The notes: a model not told the origin generated them from the letters alone. A stretch of DNA of 64,000 bases from Algoriphagus yeomjeoni (GCF_003259505.1 NZ_QLLK01000003.1:186001-250000), one strand, 5' to 3'. Positions 1-8,437 are shown, counted from the first letter of the stretch. Made by a program: numbers and translations.

Positions 1-1
1 C

Positions 2-1912
2 AGTCTGGATGCTGTTGGTGCTGCGATGATCAATAGAATGCATCAGGAAGATCGGCCTGGCTACACCAGACTAGATGGCTCCGTATTTTCTACGTGGTGG
101 AATGGTGGATTAAGAACTACTCCCTATTATCATAACATCATTGGGATCCTGACTGAAATCATCGGGAATCCCACTCCTATGGAGATACCTTTGGTTCCAG
201 AGCGTCTGATTCCAAATAACGGAACACCATACCCAGTAACTCCACAGGAATGGCATTTCAGACAGTCGATTGATTACTCGGTTTCATTGAATTACGCAAT
301 TTTTAATCACGCCGTCCGTCATGGAGATGAGTTGCTTTTGAATATTTACTTGATGGGAAGAAAGTCTATAGAAAAGGGTAGTGAGGATAATTGGACTATG
401 TATCCAAAATATGCGCAAGCTGTGGAAGATGCATTCAATAAGGCACAGAAAAGTAATGGAGATGGAAATAGTAATAGATCAAGATTCCCAGCACAGTTTT
501 ACGACTCAGTTTATACAGACCCTGCAAATAGAGACCCTAGAGGTTATATCCTTTCTGCAGATCAGCCAGATTTTCCTACTGCGGTGAAGTTCATGAATGC
601 GTTGATCAAGTCAGGTATTTTGGTAGAAAAAGCTACAGCGGACTTTACAGTAAATGGGAAAAGCTATCCGGCAAATTCCTTTATTGTAAAAACAGCTCAA
701 GCGTTTCGACCACACGTGATTGATATGTTTGAGCCACAAGATCACCCAAATGATTTCCTTTATCCTGGTGGACCTCCGATCCGCCCGTATGATGCAGCTG
801 GCTGGACTCTGGCTTTGCAAATGGGAGTGGAAGTAGATAAGTTATACGAAGGTTTTGATGGGCCTTTTGAAAGAATTCCATACGGGGAAATACAATCTCC
901 TCCAGCAAAAGCACTTGCGAGTGGATCCGGCTTTTTGCTAGATGCCAGAAACAATAACAGTTATATGGCGGTGAATGATCTGCTGAAGGCAAAGGTGAAA
1001 GTGTATAGAACCACTTCTATGGCTGATGGATTACCAGCGGGTTCATTCTATGTCAGTGGCGGAAAAAAGGAATTGGAGGTCGCCGCCAAAGAATATGGAG
1101 TATATCCTGTGCCTGCTTCCATGCCAAAAGGCGCTACGCAGATTCAGCCTGCACGAATTGCCTTGTATGATTATTATGGGGGGTCTATGCCTTCAGGTTG
1201 GGTACGATGGATGATGGAGCAATTCCACTTCGAATATCAACTGGTTTTTCCAGCGGAAATCAATGCCGGCGACTTGAAAGACAAGTATGATGTGATGCTA
1301 TTCATTAGCTCGGGGATTCCTTCAGTTGGCTCCCGAGGATATGGCAGATCGCAGCCTAAGCCTGAAGAAATCGATGAGAAGTACCGTCATATGCTTGGAA
1401 GTTTTACAGTGGAGGAATCAGTTCCTCAGATTAAGAAATTCATCGAGGAAGGTGGAGAGGTTATTACTGTCGGATCCGCAACTGATTTGGCTTTTCATCT
1501 TGGTCTGCCTGTGGAAGATGCATTGGTTGAAATCGGAGCCGATGGAGAGGCTAGATCGCTCAGTGGAGAAAAGTACTACGTTCCAGGCTCAGTTCTGGAA
1601 ATGCATGTAGACAATTCTGTGCCTATCAACTATGGTATGGGCGAAACTGCCTATATCATGTTCAATAGAAGTCCAGTATTCAATCTTGCTCCAAATGCAG
1701 GGAACCAAGGAGTTAAGCCGATAGCCTGGTTTGGAGAGGAAGAGCCACTTCGAAGCGGGTGGGCGTTTGGACAGTCTTACCTGAAAAATGGCGTAACTGC
1801 TTTTGAAGCTGAGATCGGAAAAGGTAAGTTCTATGCTTTTGGTCCAGAAATCACATTTAGAGCTCAATCACATGGCACATTTAAGATGTTGTTTAATGGA
1901 TTGTATAAATAA
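2..1912 (+). CDS. M14-family zinc carboxypeptidase, C-terminal part (5' end outside window)
   Basis: The reading frame is open from base 2, so the N-terminus lies upstream of the window; the first ATG at 26 is internal. The visible 636 residues resemble the large secreted M14-like metallopeptidases of Bacteroidota. Near the start is the stretch STWWNGGLRTTPYYHN followed by GILTEIIG, where the Glu would correspond to the catalytic Glu of M14 enzymes; the zinc-binding His/Glu motif must be in the missing part. The second half (about residues 380-500 of the visible part) looks like the glutamine-amidotransferase-like domain often found at the C-terminus of this group. A role in extracellular or periplasmic peptide breakdown is inferred from the family. 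Confidence 0.8.
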   Translation, partial: SLDAVGAAMINRMHQEDRPGYTRLDGSVFSTWWNGGLRTTPYYHNIIGILTEIIGNPTPMEIPLVPERLIPNNGTPYPVTPQEWHFRQSIDYSVSLNYAIFNHAVRHGDELLLNIYLMGRKSIEKGSEDNWTMYPKYAQAVEDAFNKAQKSNGDGNSNRSRFPAQFYDSVYTDPANRDPRGYILSADQPDFPTAVKFMNALIKSGILVEKATADFTVNGKSYPANSFIVKTAQAFRPHVIDMFEPQDHPNDFLYPGGPPIRPYDAAGWTLALQMGVEVDKLYEGFDGPFERIPYGEIQSPPAKALASGSGFLLDARNNNSYMAVNDLLKAKVKVYRTTSMADGLPAGSFYVSGGKKELEVAAKEYGVYPVPASMPKGATQIQPARIALYDYYGGSMPSGWVRWMMEQFHFEYQLVFPAEINAGDLKDKYDVMLFISSGIPSVGSRGYGRSQPKPEEIDEKYRHMLGSFTVEESVPQIKKFIEEGGEVITVGSATDLAFHLGLPVEDALVEIGADGEARSLSGEKYYVPGSVLEMHVDNSVPINYGMGETAYIMFNRSPVFNLAPNAGNQGVKPIAWFGEEEPLRSGWAFGQSYLKNGVTAFEAEIGKGKFYAFGPEITFRAQSHGTFKMLFNGLYK

Positions 1913-1930
1913 ATTTAAGGATTGGTTTAT

Positions 1931-1978
1931 TTCAGAAAACGTGCTCATTACAAAATAAAGAGTTCGTTTTCTGAATAA
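1931..1978 (+). terminator. Possible terminator after the M14 peptidase gene
   Basis: TTCAGAAAACG (1931-1941) pairs perfectly over 11 bp with CGTTTTCTGAA (1965-1975). The loop is long (23 nt) and only a short mixed A/T tail follows, so this may be a weak terminator or just a stem-loop. Confidence 0.35.
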
Positions 1979-1990
1979 AAAGTTGTTTAG

Positions 1991-2008
1991 TATTTGTATT
2001 TGTATTTG
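1991..2008 (+). repeat. Triple TATTTG tandem repeat upstream of the six-Cys peptide gene
   Basis: Three perfect copies of TATTTG lie 49 bp before the start codon at 2057. The unit resembles the Bacteroidota -7 box (TAnnTTTG), so the repeat probably lies in the promoter. Copy-number change by slippage is possible but not shown. Confidence 0.5.
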
Positions 2009-2056
2009 TAGATATTTTGAAGGTTCAATTATTCAAAAATTTAAATTATAAAAACT

Positions 2057-2317
2057 ATGGCAATTCAAAAAATCATTAAAATAAGCTGCTTTTTGATTTT
2101 ATTCAGCTTAATATCATTCTCATTTTCGTATGCAGGAGATTGCGGAATAGTTTATGTGGATCCTACATGCCAGCTTTTTGCTGGAGAGGAAGGTGGAGCC
2201 GATGTTTATGTTTGCGAAGGGGATGATGGGGCATTATTTGTGATTTGCTCCTCTCCAGCATCGATGGGAGCTTGCGCAGGTCCTCCTACTACTTGTTCTG
2301 GAACATATGTGTGGTAG
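2057..2317 (+). CDS. Small exported six-cysteine protein, function unknown
   Basis: This is an 86-residue protein with a clear signal peptide (Lys-rich start, hydrophobic stretch, probable cleavage after SYA near residue 26). The mature part, about 60 residues, contains six Cys (in GDC, PTC, YVC, VIC, GAC and TTC), which could form three disulfides in the periplasm or outside the cell. It is rich in Gly and acidic residues and has no recognised domain. Its stop overlaps the start of the next gene by 11 bp, implying translational coupling with the following lipoprotein. The layout recalls the NVEALA-type small Cys-containing proteins encoded beside 6-bladed propeller lipoproteins in Bacteroidota, but the signature itself is not evident. 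Real gene likely; function unknown. Confidence 0.7.
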   Translation: MAIQKIIKISCFLILFSLISFSFSYAGDCGIVYVDPTCQLFAGEEGGADVYVCEGDDGALFVICSSPASMGACAGPPTTCSGTYVW

Positions 2318-3497
2318 AATATCACTACTCGGCAGATACATTTGTCTGCCGATTTTTTTTGCACTTTATTTATCTGCTTGCTCTGAAAATAGAAATGGGA
2401 CTATGGACTCAATCGATAGTCAGAGCTATCTTATGGATAGTCTAATCCTTAAGATTGATGATAAATCCAGCTATGATTTTAATTATTTTGACATTGGTAG
2501 AATAGATGGAATAGAGAAACTGGTTGTACTAAATCAGATTAACTCTTCTGTTGACTTTTATAGTCTCCAAGATGGGAATATTGAAGATAGATTCGATGTG
2601 CCTCAAGATGGACCTACTCCAGTTAGAAATACTCAGGGAATGCTCTTTTATAATCAAGATTCGATTTTCGTTTTCACATCCTTTTTACTTTCAAGATTCG
2701 GATTGTTTGATAAAAATGGAGAAATAAGATCATTGCACCGACCAATTATTGAAACAGATAATCTTCGAGATAAAGTTATCAATCAAGCCTCGAGCCCAAC
2801 ACTGCCAACGGTTTATTCAAATGGCAAATTGTTTTTTTCGCAATTGACATTGGGCAATCCCGCAGGTAATCCGAAGTTTTCTGAAAGTCACAACCCTGAG
2901 TTTATTTATTACCTCGAAAAGGATTCAATTGCTCAAGTACATCATTTGAAAATGCCTGCTGATTACAAAGGGAGTACTATGCCACTGTCATTTTCTTTTC
3001 ATTCTAAAGCAATGAATGATGCGAATGAATTTGTGGTTTCTTGGTTTGCTACTGATTCTCTTTATGTATTTGATATGGATTTCAATCTGAAGTCTAAACA
3101 CCTAGGTAAAAGTGGCCTTTCCAAAGGTTTTGAGAAAACAACCTATCCTTTGAGTCAGGAGGAAGCTGATCGGCTGACTATTTCACAGACTCACTATCCT
3201 AGGTTGATCTATGATCCATATCGCAGGCTTTACTATAGATTTGCTTATATAGGACGCCCGTATGATCCAAATGAACTGATTGACTACAAATCTACCCAAA
3301 AAAACCCATTTTCAATTATCGTCCTAGATGAGGACTTCATTAAGCTGGAAGAGGTGGTTTTTCCAGGAAGTGTCTATAATTTATATCATGCATTCGTTGC
3401 GGAAAGTGGACTGTATTTGCCGATGGCAAATATATTTTATGTCAATCTAAGTGAAGATGAAGTTAAGTATGAAATTTTTGATTTTAGTAGCTTGTAG
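2307..3497 (+). CDS. DUF4221-like lipoprotein, probable beta-propeller
   Basis: The 396-residue product begins with a short basic segment and a hydrophobic stretch ending in a lipobox (LYLSAC, Cys near residue 25), so it should be a lipid-anchored periplasmic or surface protein. The rest has the repeating beta-strand pattern of propeller-like proteins (for example DSIFVFTSFLLSRFGLFDKNG and DSLYVFDMDFNLKSKHLG) and resembles DUF4221 proteins common in Cyclobacteriaceae. The ATG at 2307 lies inside the upstream six-Cys gene, so the two are coupled. The 3' end overlaps the start of the next lipoprotein gene. No catalytic motif is visible; a binding or structural role is only an inference. Confidence 0.65.
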   Translation: MCGRISLLGRYICLPIFFALYLSACSENRNGTMDSIDSQSYLMDSLILKIDDKSSYDFNYFDIGRIDGIEKLVVLNQINSSVDFYSLQDGNIEDRFDVPQDGPTPVRNTQGMLFYNQDSIFVFTSFLLSRFGLFDKNGEIRSLHRPIIETDNLRDKVINQASSPTLPTVYSNGKLFFSQLTLGNPAGNPKFSESHNPEFIYYLEKDSIAQVHHLKMPADYKGSTMPLSFSFHSKAMNDANEFVVSWFATDSLYVFDMDFNLKSKHLGKSGLSKGFEKTTYPLSQEEADRLTISQTHYPRLIYDPYRRLYYRFAYIGRPYDPNELIDYKSTQKNPFSIIVLDEDFIKLEEVVFPGSVYNLYHAFVAESGLYLPMANIFYVNLSEDEVKYEIFDFSSL

Positions 3498-4494
3498 TGT
3501 TTTGATTTTGAGTTCATGTAACTCTTCTATAGATGAAGAAGTGACTTTAGAATTTCCTGTTAACATTTCAGGGTTTTATGAGGATATGATGAAAAGTACC
3601 CGGCACCCAATGTGGGGTGGACCAATCAAGGTTTTTGAATCTGAAAGGTCACTTGTTTTTCAGATTTCCGGCAGCAAAGATATTTTTCTGTTAGATGCAA
3701 TGGGTGGAGATGTTTTAAAAGCATATCCTAATCCTCCTGATACCATTGGTGGAATGGTTTACAGGAGAGATCCTGTAAGTTTTGTGATACCTAATGCCCA
3801 TGGATTTGACTATCTAAAAAATAACAGCAAACTCATTCATTTAAGTGATTTTGCTAAGCTTGAGGATACTTATAAGATCGTTGGAGACAATCTTACTAAT
3901 CCTTTTAAAATCCTTCATCTTTTGGATAATAGGTTGATTTCTTATTGGTGGGGTATTTCTACAAAAGAATCGTCCTCCACTGGAGGTGTTTATTTCACAG
4001 ACTTATCCAGTAACTCTACAAAAAAGATAATCCCAGCCGATAAAATTGAAAGAATGGCAGATTTAACGATATCAGATGAAAAAATTTACGTTCTGGAAAA
4101 ATATCGTCCATTAATCAGTATCTATGATTTTGAAGGAACGAAGCTGCAGATTATGGAAATGCCAAAGTCTAACTATTTGAAGTATCAAAAACTGGTGAGA
4201 CCTCCCGGCTATTTACAGATGACACCTGAAGATAAAGTAGCTTTCTTGGAAGATAATTATGTTGATATGTATCAGCAAGGAGATACCACTTTTGTTTTGT
4301 ATCAAACTTATTTTGCCGAAAATCAATCACTCAAAGAGAAATATATTCTTACGATTTTTTCTGATGGAAAGCTGAAAGAGAAAGTTCTTGATATAAAACC
4401 TTTGAATTTCAGTTTAACTGGAGACGTGTATTTTTTCAGTGAGACAGATTCAGGTGAGTATCTAATGAAAAAGCCCATAAGCCAATTTTTTTGA
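3469..4494 (+). CDS. Lipoprotein, probable 6-bladed beta-propeller type
   Basis: I chose the ATG at 3469 because it gives a compact lipoprotein signal (MKFLILVACSVLILSSC, lipobox LSSC). In-frame alternatives are GTG 3451 and ATG 3457. The product is about 341 residues. The mature protein shows recurring beta-strand blocks such as IFLLDAMGGDVLKAYPNP, KIYVLEKYRPLISIYDFEG and TFVLYQTYF, as in the 6-bladed propeller lipoproteins of Bacteroidota. It overlaps the previous gene by 29 bp, completing a three-gene unit with the six-Cys peptide and the DUF4221-like protein. No enzyme motif is seen. Confidence 0.65.
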   Translation: MKFLILVACSVLILSSCNSSIDEEVTLEFPVNISGFYEDMMKSTRHPMWGGPIKVFESERSLVFQISGSKDIFLLDAMGGDVLKAYPNPPDTIGGMVYRRDPVSFVIPNAHGFDYLKNNSKLIHLSDFAKLEDTYKIVGDNLTNPFKILHLLDNRLISYWWGISTKESSSTGGVYFTDLSSNSTKKIIPADKIERMADLTISDEKIYVLEKYRPLISIYDFEGTKLQIMEMPKSNYLKYQKLVRPPGYLQMTPEDKVAFLEDNYVDMYQQGDTTFVLYQTYFAENQSLKEKYILTIFSDGKLKEKVLDIKPLNFSLTGDVYFFSETDSGEYLMKKPISQFF

Positions 4495-4583
4495 TTTCTG
4501 AATATTCAATTCACTTTTTAGAAGTTTAAACGCATTTCTTTAAGTTTATGTAAATAGAGTGTACCGTCTTAATATTTGACTCA

Positions 4584-5300
4584 ATGGACTCCTACTTACA
4601 TTACGCCCATGCCGAACTCGCGCTTTGGCAGCATCAACTCAAGAAAAAGCCAGGTTTGGGAGGAAGGTTAACGCATGGAGTGCAGAATAAAATCAATAGC
4701 TGGATTCCCGATAAGGTGCATAAAGCGATCACTATGGCTATTGAGAATATGGTGAAAGCAGTGATTACCGGTTCGAGCTGGATTGTGCCGAGGCCGGAAG
4801 CGAGTCTGACTTTGAAGCAGCGGGAATTCAAAGTTCGAAGTAGAATCAAATGGTATAGAAACACAGCTTCTGTGGAAGGAGCAGTTACTGGAGCAGGTGG
4901 GATTCTGATGGGATTTGCTGATTTTCCAGCTTTTTTGACCATCAAAATGAAAATGCTTTTTGATATCGCAGCACTCTATGGGTTTGATACCAAAGATTTC
5001 CATGAGCGCTTGTTTTTACTCTACGTTTTTCAGTTAAGCTTTTCCAGTCAGCAAAGAAGAAATGATTTGATTGGCTTGATAGAGAACTGGGAAGAGTATC
5101 GAGAGACGCTTCCAAAGGACTTCAAAGAGTTCGACTGGAAGACTTTCCAATTGGATTATAGAGATTACATTGATCTTGCGAAACTGGCTCAGTTGATTCC
5201 TGTCGTGGGAGCAGGAGTGGGAGCTATCGCAAATTATCGTCTGACTGAGCACTTAGGGCGATATGCAATGAACGCTTATAGATTACGTGTGTTAGAGTGA
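4584..5300 (+). CDS. EcsC family protein
   Basis: The 238-residue protein matches the EcsC family pattern: an N-terminal helical part with IPDKVHKAITMAIENMVKA, a Gly-rich hydrophobic hairpin (TGAGGILMGFADFPAFL), the segment KMLFDIAALYGFD, and a second hydrophobic Gly-rich hairpin near the C-terminus (LIPVVGAGVGAIANY). EcsC proteins are probable membrane-associated proteins with no agreed biochemical role; the name comes from the Bacillus ecs operon, and no ABC transporter genes adjoin it here. It stands alone, with about 90 bp before it and 38 bp after it. Confidence 0.8.
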   Translation: MDSYLHYAHAELALWQHQLKKKPGLGGRLTHGVQNKINSWIPDKVHKAITMAIENMVKAVITGSSWIVPRPEASLTLKQREFKVRSRIKWYRNTASVEGAVTGAGGILMGFADFPAFLTIKMKMLFDIAALYGFDTKDFHERLFLLYVFQLSFSSQQRRNDLIGLIENWEEYRETLPKDFKEFDWKTFQLDYRDYIDLAKLAQLIPVVGAGVGAIANYRLTEHLGRYAMNAYRLRVLE

Positions 5301-5338
5301 AGTGAAGCTGTATTTTACAACTTGGAACTTATAAACCT

Positions 5339-6496
5339 ATGGATTCTCAGAAACACCTATTTAGTCTTGATCCTGATATTCATTACCTCAATTGCGGGTA
5401 TAAAGGTCCGCTCATGAAGTCTGCTGAGCAAGCCGCTATTCAAGCGCTTATTCGGGAACGAAACCCGACAAACATTAGCCCGCAGGATTTTTTCTCCGGG
5501 GCAAGGGAAGTTAAGTCAAGCTTTGCGGAGCTAGTCAATTGCGATCCTTTTCAAGTAGCATTGATTCCTTCTACTTCCTACGGGTTTGCTACTGCACTTG
5601 GGAATATTTCCTGTGAACATGGTCAGCATGCGATCGTACTTGAAGATGAGTTTCCAAGCGGGTATTTTTCCCTTAAAACCTGGTGCGACAGAAATCAGGC
5701 GTTACTTAAAGTAGTCGGGCCAGATGCAGATGCTCCAACTCCAGGTGAAAGTTGGAATAAGAACTTACTGGCTAGCATCACTTCTGAGACTGCGGTGGTG
5801 CTCATGTCATCAGTCCATTGGATGAATGGGCTGAAGTTTGATCTGGAGAGCATAGGCCAGAAATGTAAAACTGTAGGGGCGATTTTCATTGTGGATGGCA
5901 CACAATCGACTGGAGCGGCTGAAATGGATGTCAAGCGATTTAAGATCGATGCATTGATCTGCGCTAGTTACAAATGGCTTTTTGGGCCTTATGGAATGGG
6001 GATTTCCTATTTCGGACATGCATTTGATGGAGGAAAGCCATTGGAGGAATCTTGGCTGAATCGTACCAATTCGCAGGATTTTGGGAACCTCACCAAATAC
6101 GATCATGAATACACAGAGGATTCAGGTAGATACAATGTAGGAGAGATGAGTAATTTCATTCTTTTGCCTATGCTAAATGCTTCGCTGAAGCAGATCAATG
6201 AATGGACAGTGGCAGAAATAGAGAAATACTGCCATGAGCTCACTGCACCGCTTTATAATTATCTCAAAAGTAGAAATGTGGTTCTTGAGGAGGAGCAATA
6301 TACTTCTCATCACCTTTTTGGGTTAAAACTTCCAGAGGAATTCGACTCCGAGCTTTTGAAAAGCAACCTGCAAGCAAACAAAATCTCTGTTTCCAATCGT
6401 GGAGGGAATCTGAGAGTGTCGGTGAATGTATTTAATACCCCTGCTGATATTGAAAAGCTAATTCAGAGTTTGGAGGCTAGTTGGGTAGGAACTTAA
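5339..6496 (+). CDS. Class V aminotransferase-fold PLP-dependent enzyme
   Basis: This 385-residue protein has the fold-type I PLP architecture of the class V group (cysteine desulfurase/isopenicillin N epimerase-like). Visible landmarks are the N-terminal YLNCGYKGP, the cofactor-binding Asp in FIVDGTQSTGA, and the Schiff-base Lys in ICASYKWLFGPYG. The C-terminal small domain ends with SNRGGNLRVSVNVFNTPADIEKL, typical of this group. The exact substrate (selenocysteine lyase, kynureninase-like or other) cannot be assigned. It ends just before a strong bidirectional terminator shared with tRNA-Gln. Confidence 0.85.
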   Translation: MDSQKHLFSLDPDIHYLNCGYKGPLMKSAEQAAIQALIRERNPTNISPQDFFSGAREVKSSFAELVNCDPFQVALIPSTSYGFATALGNISCEHGQHAIVLEDEFPSGYFSLKTWCDRNQALLKVVGPDADAPTPGESWNKNLLASITSETAVVLMSSVHWMNGLKFDLESIGQKCKTVGAIFIVDGTQSTGAAEMDVKRFKIDALICASYKWLFGPYGMGISYFGHAFDGGKPLEESWLNRTNSQDFGNLTKYDHEYTEDSGRYNVGEMSNFILLPMLNASLKQINEWTVAEIEKYCHELTAPLYNYLKSRNVVLEEEQYTSHHLFGLKLPEEFDSELLKSNLQANKISVSNRGGNLRVSVNVFNTPADIEKLIQSLEASWVGT

Positions 6497-6520
6497 TCCT
6501 TGAACAAATTATAGGCATAA

Positions 6521-6549
6521 AAAAAACCGCTGGATTTCAGCGGTTTTTT
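6521..6549. terminator. Bidirectional rho-independent terminator
   Basis: CCGCTG (6527-6532) and CAGCGG (6538-6543) form a stem with a 5-nt loop, flanked by an A-run on the left and a T-run on the right. It can serve both the aminotransferase gene (plus) and tRNA-Gln (minus). Confidence 0.85.
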
Positions 6550-6557
6550 AGTTTCTG

Positions 6558-6630
6558 TTGGTCTACCAGGGCTCGAACCTGGACTCTTCTGAACCAAAAT
6601 CAGACGTGTTGCCAGTTACACCATAGACCA
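6558..6630 (-). tRNA. tRNA-Gln (anticodon TTG)
   Basis: On the minus strand a 7-bp acceptor stem TGGTCTA/TAGACCA encloses a cloverleaf with the T-loop GGTTCGAGCCC. The anticodon stem TCTGA/TCAGA carries the loop TTTTGGT, giving anticodon TTG (UUG, glutamine). The 3' CCA is not encoded after the discriminator base. Confidence 0.93.
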
Positions 6631-6671
6631 GTTTTGGATGAGATTCCTTTTGGGTCTCTCTTAAAGTGTCA

Positions 6672-6702
6672 CAAAGGTAAAGTCTTGGTTCTTTTTTTCC
6701 AA
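6672..6702 (-). promoter_or_regulatory. Bacteroidota-type promoter of tRNA-Gln
   Basis: Read on the minus strand, TTG (6702-6700) is followed after 20 nt by TACCTTTG (6679-6672), matching the Bacteroidota consensus TTG-N19/20-TAnnTTTG. It lies about 40 bp upstream of the tRNA. The remaining DNA up to 6948 is AT-rich and I see no gene in it. Confidence 0.75.
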
Positions 6703-6948
6703 GCTAGCCCCAAAACATTTTTCAGGTATTCTACCTATTAGTCTTTAATCTGCTGAAAATAAAGGTGTTTTAATTTCATGAGACTCTTTTTTTTGATTTG
6801 AAAGCAGGGGGTCGCTATTTCCTTAATTAGAAAGAATACTCTTTTAGATTGTGAAATTGTTAATAATGAGCAAGTTATATTGCTTATTTAGAAATGTTTA
6901 TTCATTTTTGTCGAAATATTGAAAATAACGACTAAACCTCTATTCACT

Positions 6949-7191
6949 ATGCAAGTTGAGAAATTAGAAAAAACAGTACCTGAAGTGGTACAGAAGTTAA
7001 CAAAGTTGAAATCAGAAACTTTGGCAGCTGAGCTGTCTTGGTGCTGGGTAAGTTTCCAGAATGATAAAAACCCAGTAGGAGTGATCGAAAAAGGTCAGGC
7101 TGCTCTTGAGTTATTCAAAGAAGCTAGAGAAAAGAATAGCAAGGCGGTTTCAAAGAAACTTGTCGAAAGCTTTGAAAAAGCATTGAATTAG
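6949..7191 (+). CDS. Small hypothetical alpha-helical protein
   Basis: I chose ATG 6949, giving 80 residues; an in-frame TTG at 6919 would add ten residues. The sequence is Lys- and Glu-rich, predicted mainly helical (QVEKLEKTVPEVVQKLTK...), with a central SWCWVSFQNDKNPVG and a Lys-rich C-terminus. There is no signal peptide, so it is probably cytoplasmic. It is followed by a strong terminator and is not in an operon. No family is recognised. Confidence 0.6.
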   Translation: MQVEKLEKTVPEVVQKLTKLKSETLAAELSWCWVSFQNDKNPVGVIEKGQAALELFKEAREKNSKAVSKKLVESFEKALN

Positions 7192-7196
7192 GCATA

Positions 7197-7226
7197 AAAA
7201 AACCCCGAATTTTCGGGGTTTTTATT
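7197..7226. terminator. Bidirectional rho-independent terminator
   Basis: CCCCGA (7203-7208) pairs with TCGGGG (7213-7218), with an A-run before and a T-run after. It separates the 80-residue ORF (plus) from the convergent rpsF-rpsR-rplI operon (minus). Confidence 0.85.
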
Positions 7227-7247
7227 TTTATCAAATGTTAGGAGTAA

Positions 7248-7691
7248 TTATTCTCCTGAAACGTTGAATTTAACGTTAGTTTTCACTTCTCTATGAAGAT
7301 CAACTTCCGCTTCGAATTCTCCAGCACCATCAACTGGTGTATTGATAGAGATTTTCTTTCTGTCGATGTCTATACCCTGAGCTGCTAATGCATCAGCAAT
7401 CTGTAGCGTAGTTACTTTACCGAAGATTTTACCTGACTCACCGATTTTCGCTTTGATCTCTAAAGTAAGAGCCTCAAGTTTCTCAGCGATATTCTGAGCT
7501 TCAGTTTTAATCTTTTCTGCTTTGTGAGCAGCTTGCTTGATATTCTCAGCAAGAATTTTCTTGTTAGATCCAGTGGCAAGTACTGCGAAACCTTGAGGGA
7601 TCAAGTAATTTCTTCCGTACCCTGGCTTTACAGCTACCAAGTCATTCTTATAGCCAAGACCTTTGATGTCTGTTTTTAGTATGATTTCCAT
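7248..7691 (-). CDS. rplI: 50S ribosomal protein L9
   Basis: This 147-residue protein has the canonical length of bacterial L9 and the two-lobed form joined by a long central helix. The N-terminal 23S rRNA-binding lobe carries GLGYKNDLVAVKPGYGRNYLIPQGFA, the L9 signature. A Lys/Glu-rich helix (about residues 42-75) and a C-terminal lobe with GKIFGKVTTLQIADAL follow. It is the last gene of rpsF-rpsR-rplI and ends at a strong terminator. Confidence 0.97.
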   Translation of the reverse strand: MEIILKTDIKGLGYKNDLVAVKPGYGRNYLIPQGFAVLATGSNKKILAENIKQAAHKAEKIKTEAQNIAEKLEALTLEIKAKIGESGKIFGKVTTLQIADALAAQGIDIDRKKISINTPVDGAGEFEAEVDLHREVKTNVKFNVSGE

Positions 7692-7718
7692 TTGTAATGA
7701 TCTTTTGTGATTGGACGA

Positions 7719-7970
7719 TTATTTCAACCCATCGGTTACGAATGGCAACAACGCCAAATGTCTTGCTTTCTTAATAGCCTGAGCTACTTTTCTCTGGAAT
7801 TTCGCAGAGTTACCAGTAAGTCTTCTTGGAAGAATTTTACCTTGCTCATTGACAAACTTCAACAAGAAATTTGGATCCTTGTAGTCGATGTACTTGATGC
7901 CGTGCTTCTTGAATCGGCAATACTTTTTTCTGATTTCGCCTCTATTGATTGGCTCGTTAACTAATGTCAT
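7719..7970 (-). CDS. rpsR: 30S ribosomal protein S18
   Basis: The 83-residue product has the S18 features [35 protein letters not shown] and [14 protein letters not shown]18 forms a heterodimer with S6 on the 30S platform, consistent with its place directly after rpsF. Its ATG overlaps the rpsF stop codon (ATGA type, 7967-7970), giving translational coupling. An intergenic stretch of 27 bp separates it from rplI. Confidence 0.97.
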   Translation of the reverse strand: MTLVNEPINRGEIRKKYCRFKKHGIKYIDYKDPNFLLKFVNEQGKILPRRLTGNSAKFQRKVAQAIKKARHLALLPFVTDGLK

Positions 7971-8338
7971 TTGGTGGCTTCCTCCTTAGCTTCAACTTTT
8001 TTGTTAAACTCTCCTTTTCTTCTTCTTTCGGCATAAACAATTGAATGCTTATCCAAAACAGTAGTCAAGAATCTCATCACTTTCTCATCTCTTCTAAATT
8101 CTACTTCGAATTTGCGGATAAGCGTAGGATCGGCCTTGAATTCAACCATAACGTAGAAACCAGTAGTCTTTTTCTCAATGGTATAAGCCATTTTCTTAAG
8201 ACCCCAATTTTCCACATTAATAACGTCTGCCCCCAGTTCTTTTAACAAGTTCACAAACTTGTCGACAGTATCCTTCATCTGAACATCAGATAAAACGGGA
8301 GTTAAAATGAATACCGTCTCGTAATTTCTTTGGAACAT
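7967..8338 (-). CDS. rpsF: 30S ribosomal protein S6
   Basis: The start at 8338 gives a 123-residue protein beginning [18 protein letters not shown], the usual S6 N-terminus; the longer open frame to 8422 would add 28 non-homologous residues and overlap the promoter. The ferredoxin-like fold signature includes [27 protein letters not shown]. The C-terminal tail is Lys/Glu-rich. It is the first gene of the rpsF-rpsR-rplI operon; a good promoter lies about 40 bp upstream, leaving a short leader. Confidence 0.96.
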   Translation of the reverse strand: MFQRNYETVFILTPVLSDVQMKDTVDKFVNLLKELGADVINVENWGLKKMAYTIEKKTTGFYVMVEFKADPTLIRKFEVEFRRDEKVMRFLTTVLDKHSIVYAERRRKGEFNKKVEAKEEATK

Positions 8339-8375
8339 TTTTTTAATGTGTTTAAGGAATTTAATAAACAGGATG

Positions 8376-8410
8376 CAAAAGTAAGGAAATCCTGCTGTAT
8401 TCCAAACAAA
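8376..8410 (-). promoter_or_regulatory. Promoter of the rpsF operon
   Basis: On the minus strand TTTG (8406-8403) is followed after 19 nt by TACTTTTG (8383-8376), a full match to the Bacteroidota TTG-N19/20-TAnnTTTG pattern, about 38 bp before the rpsF ATG. A second TTTG at 8410-8407 adjoins the first. Confidence 0.7.
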
Positions 8411-8437
8411 TAGCCAACACAAAAGTAGGAGAAGATC

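Noticed and set aside
6481-6741. 86-codon frame over the tRNA-Gln region
   Set aside because: It covers the terminator, the tRNA gene (antisense) and its promoter, and is therefore a shadow.
8339-8422. N-terminal extension of rpsF
   Set aside because: The extra 28 residues are not ribosomal-protein-like and overlap the promoter; the start at 8338 gives the normal S6 N-terminus.
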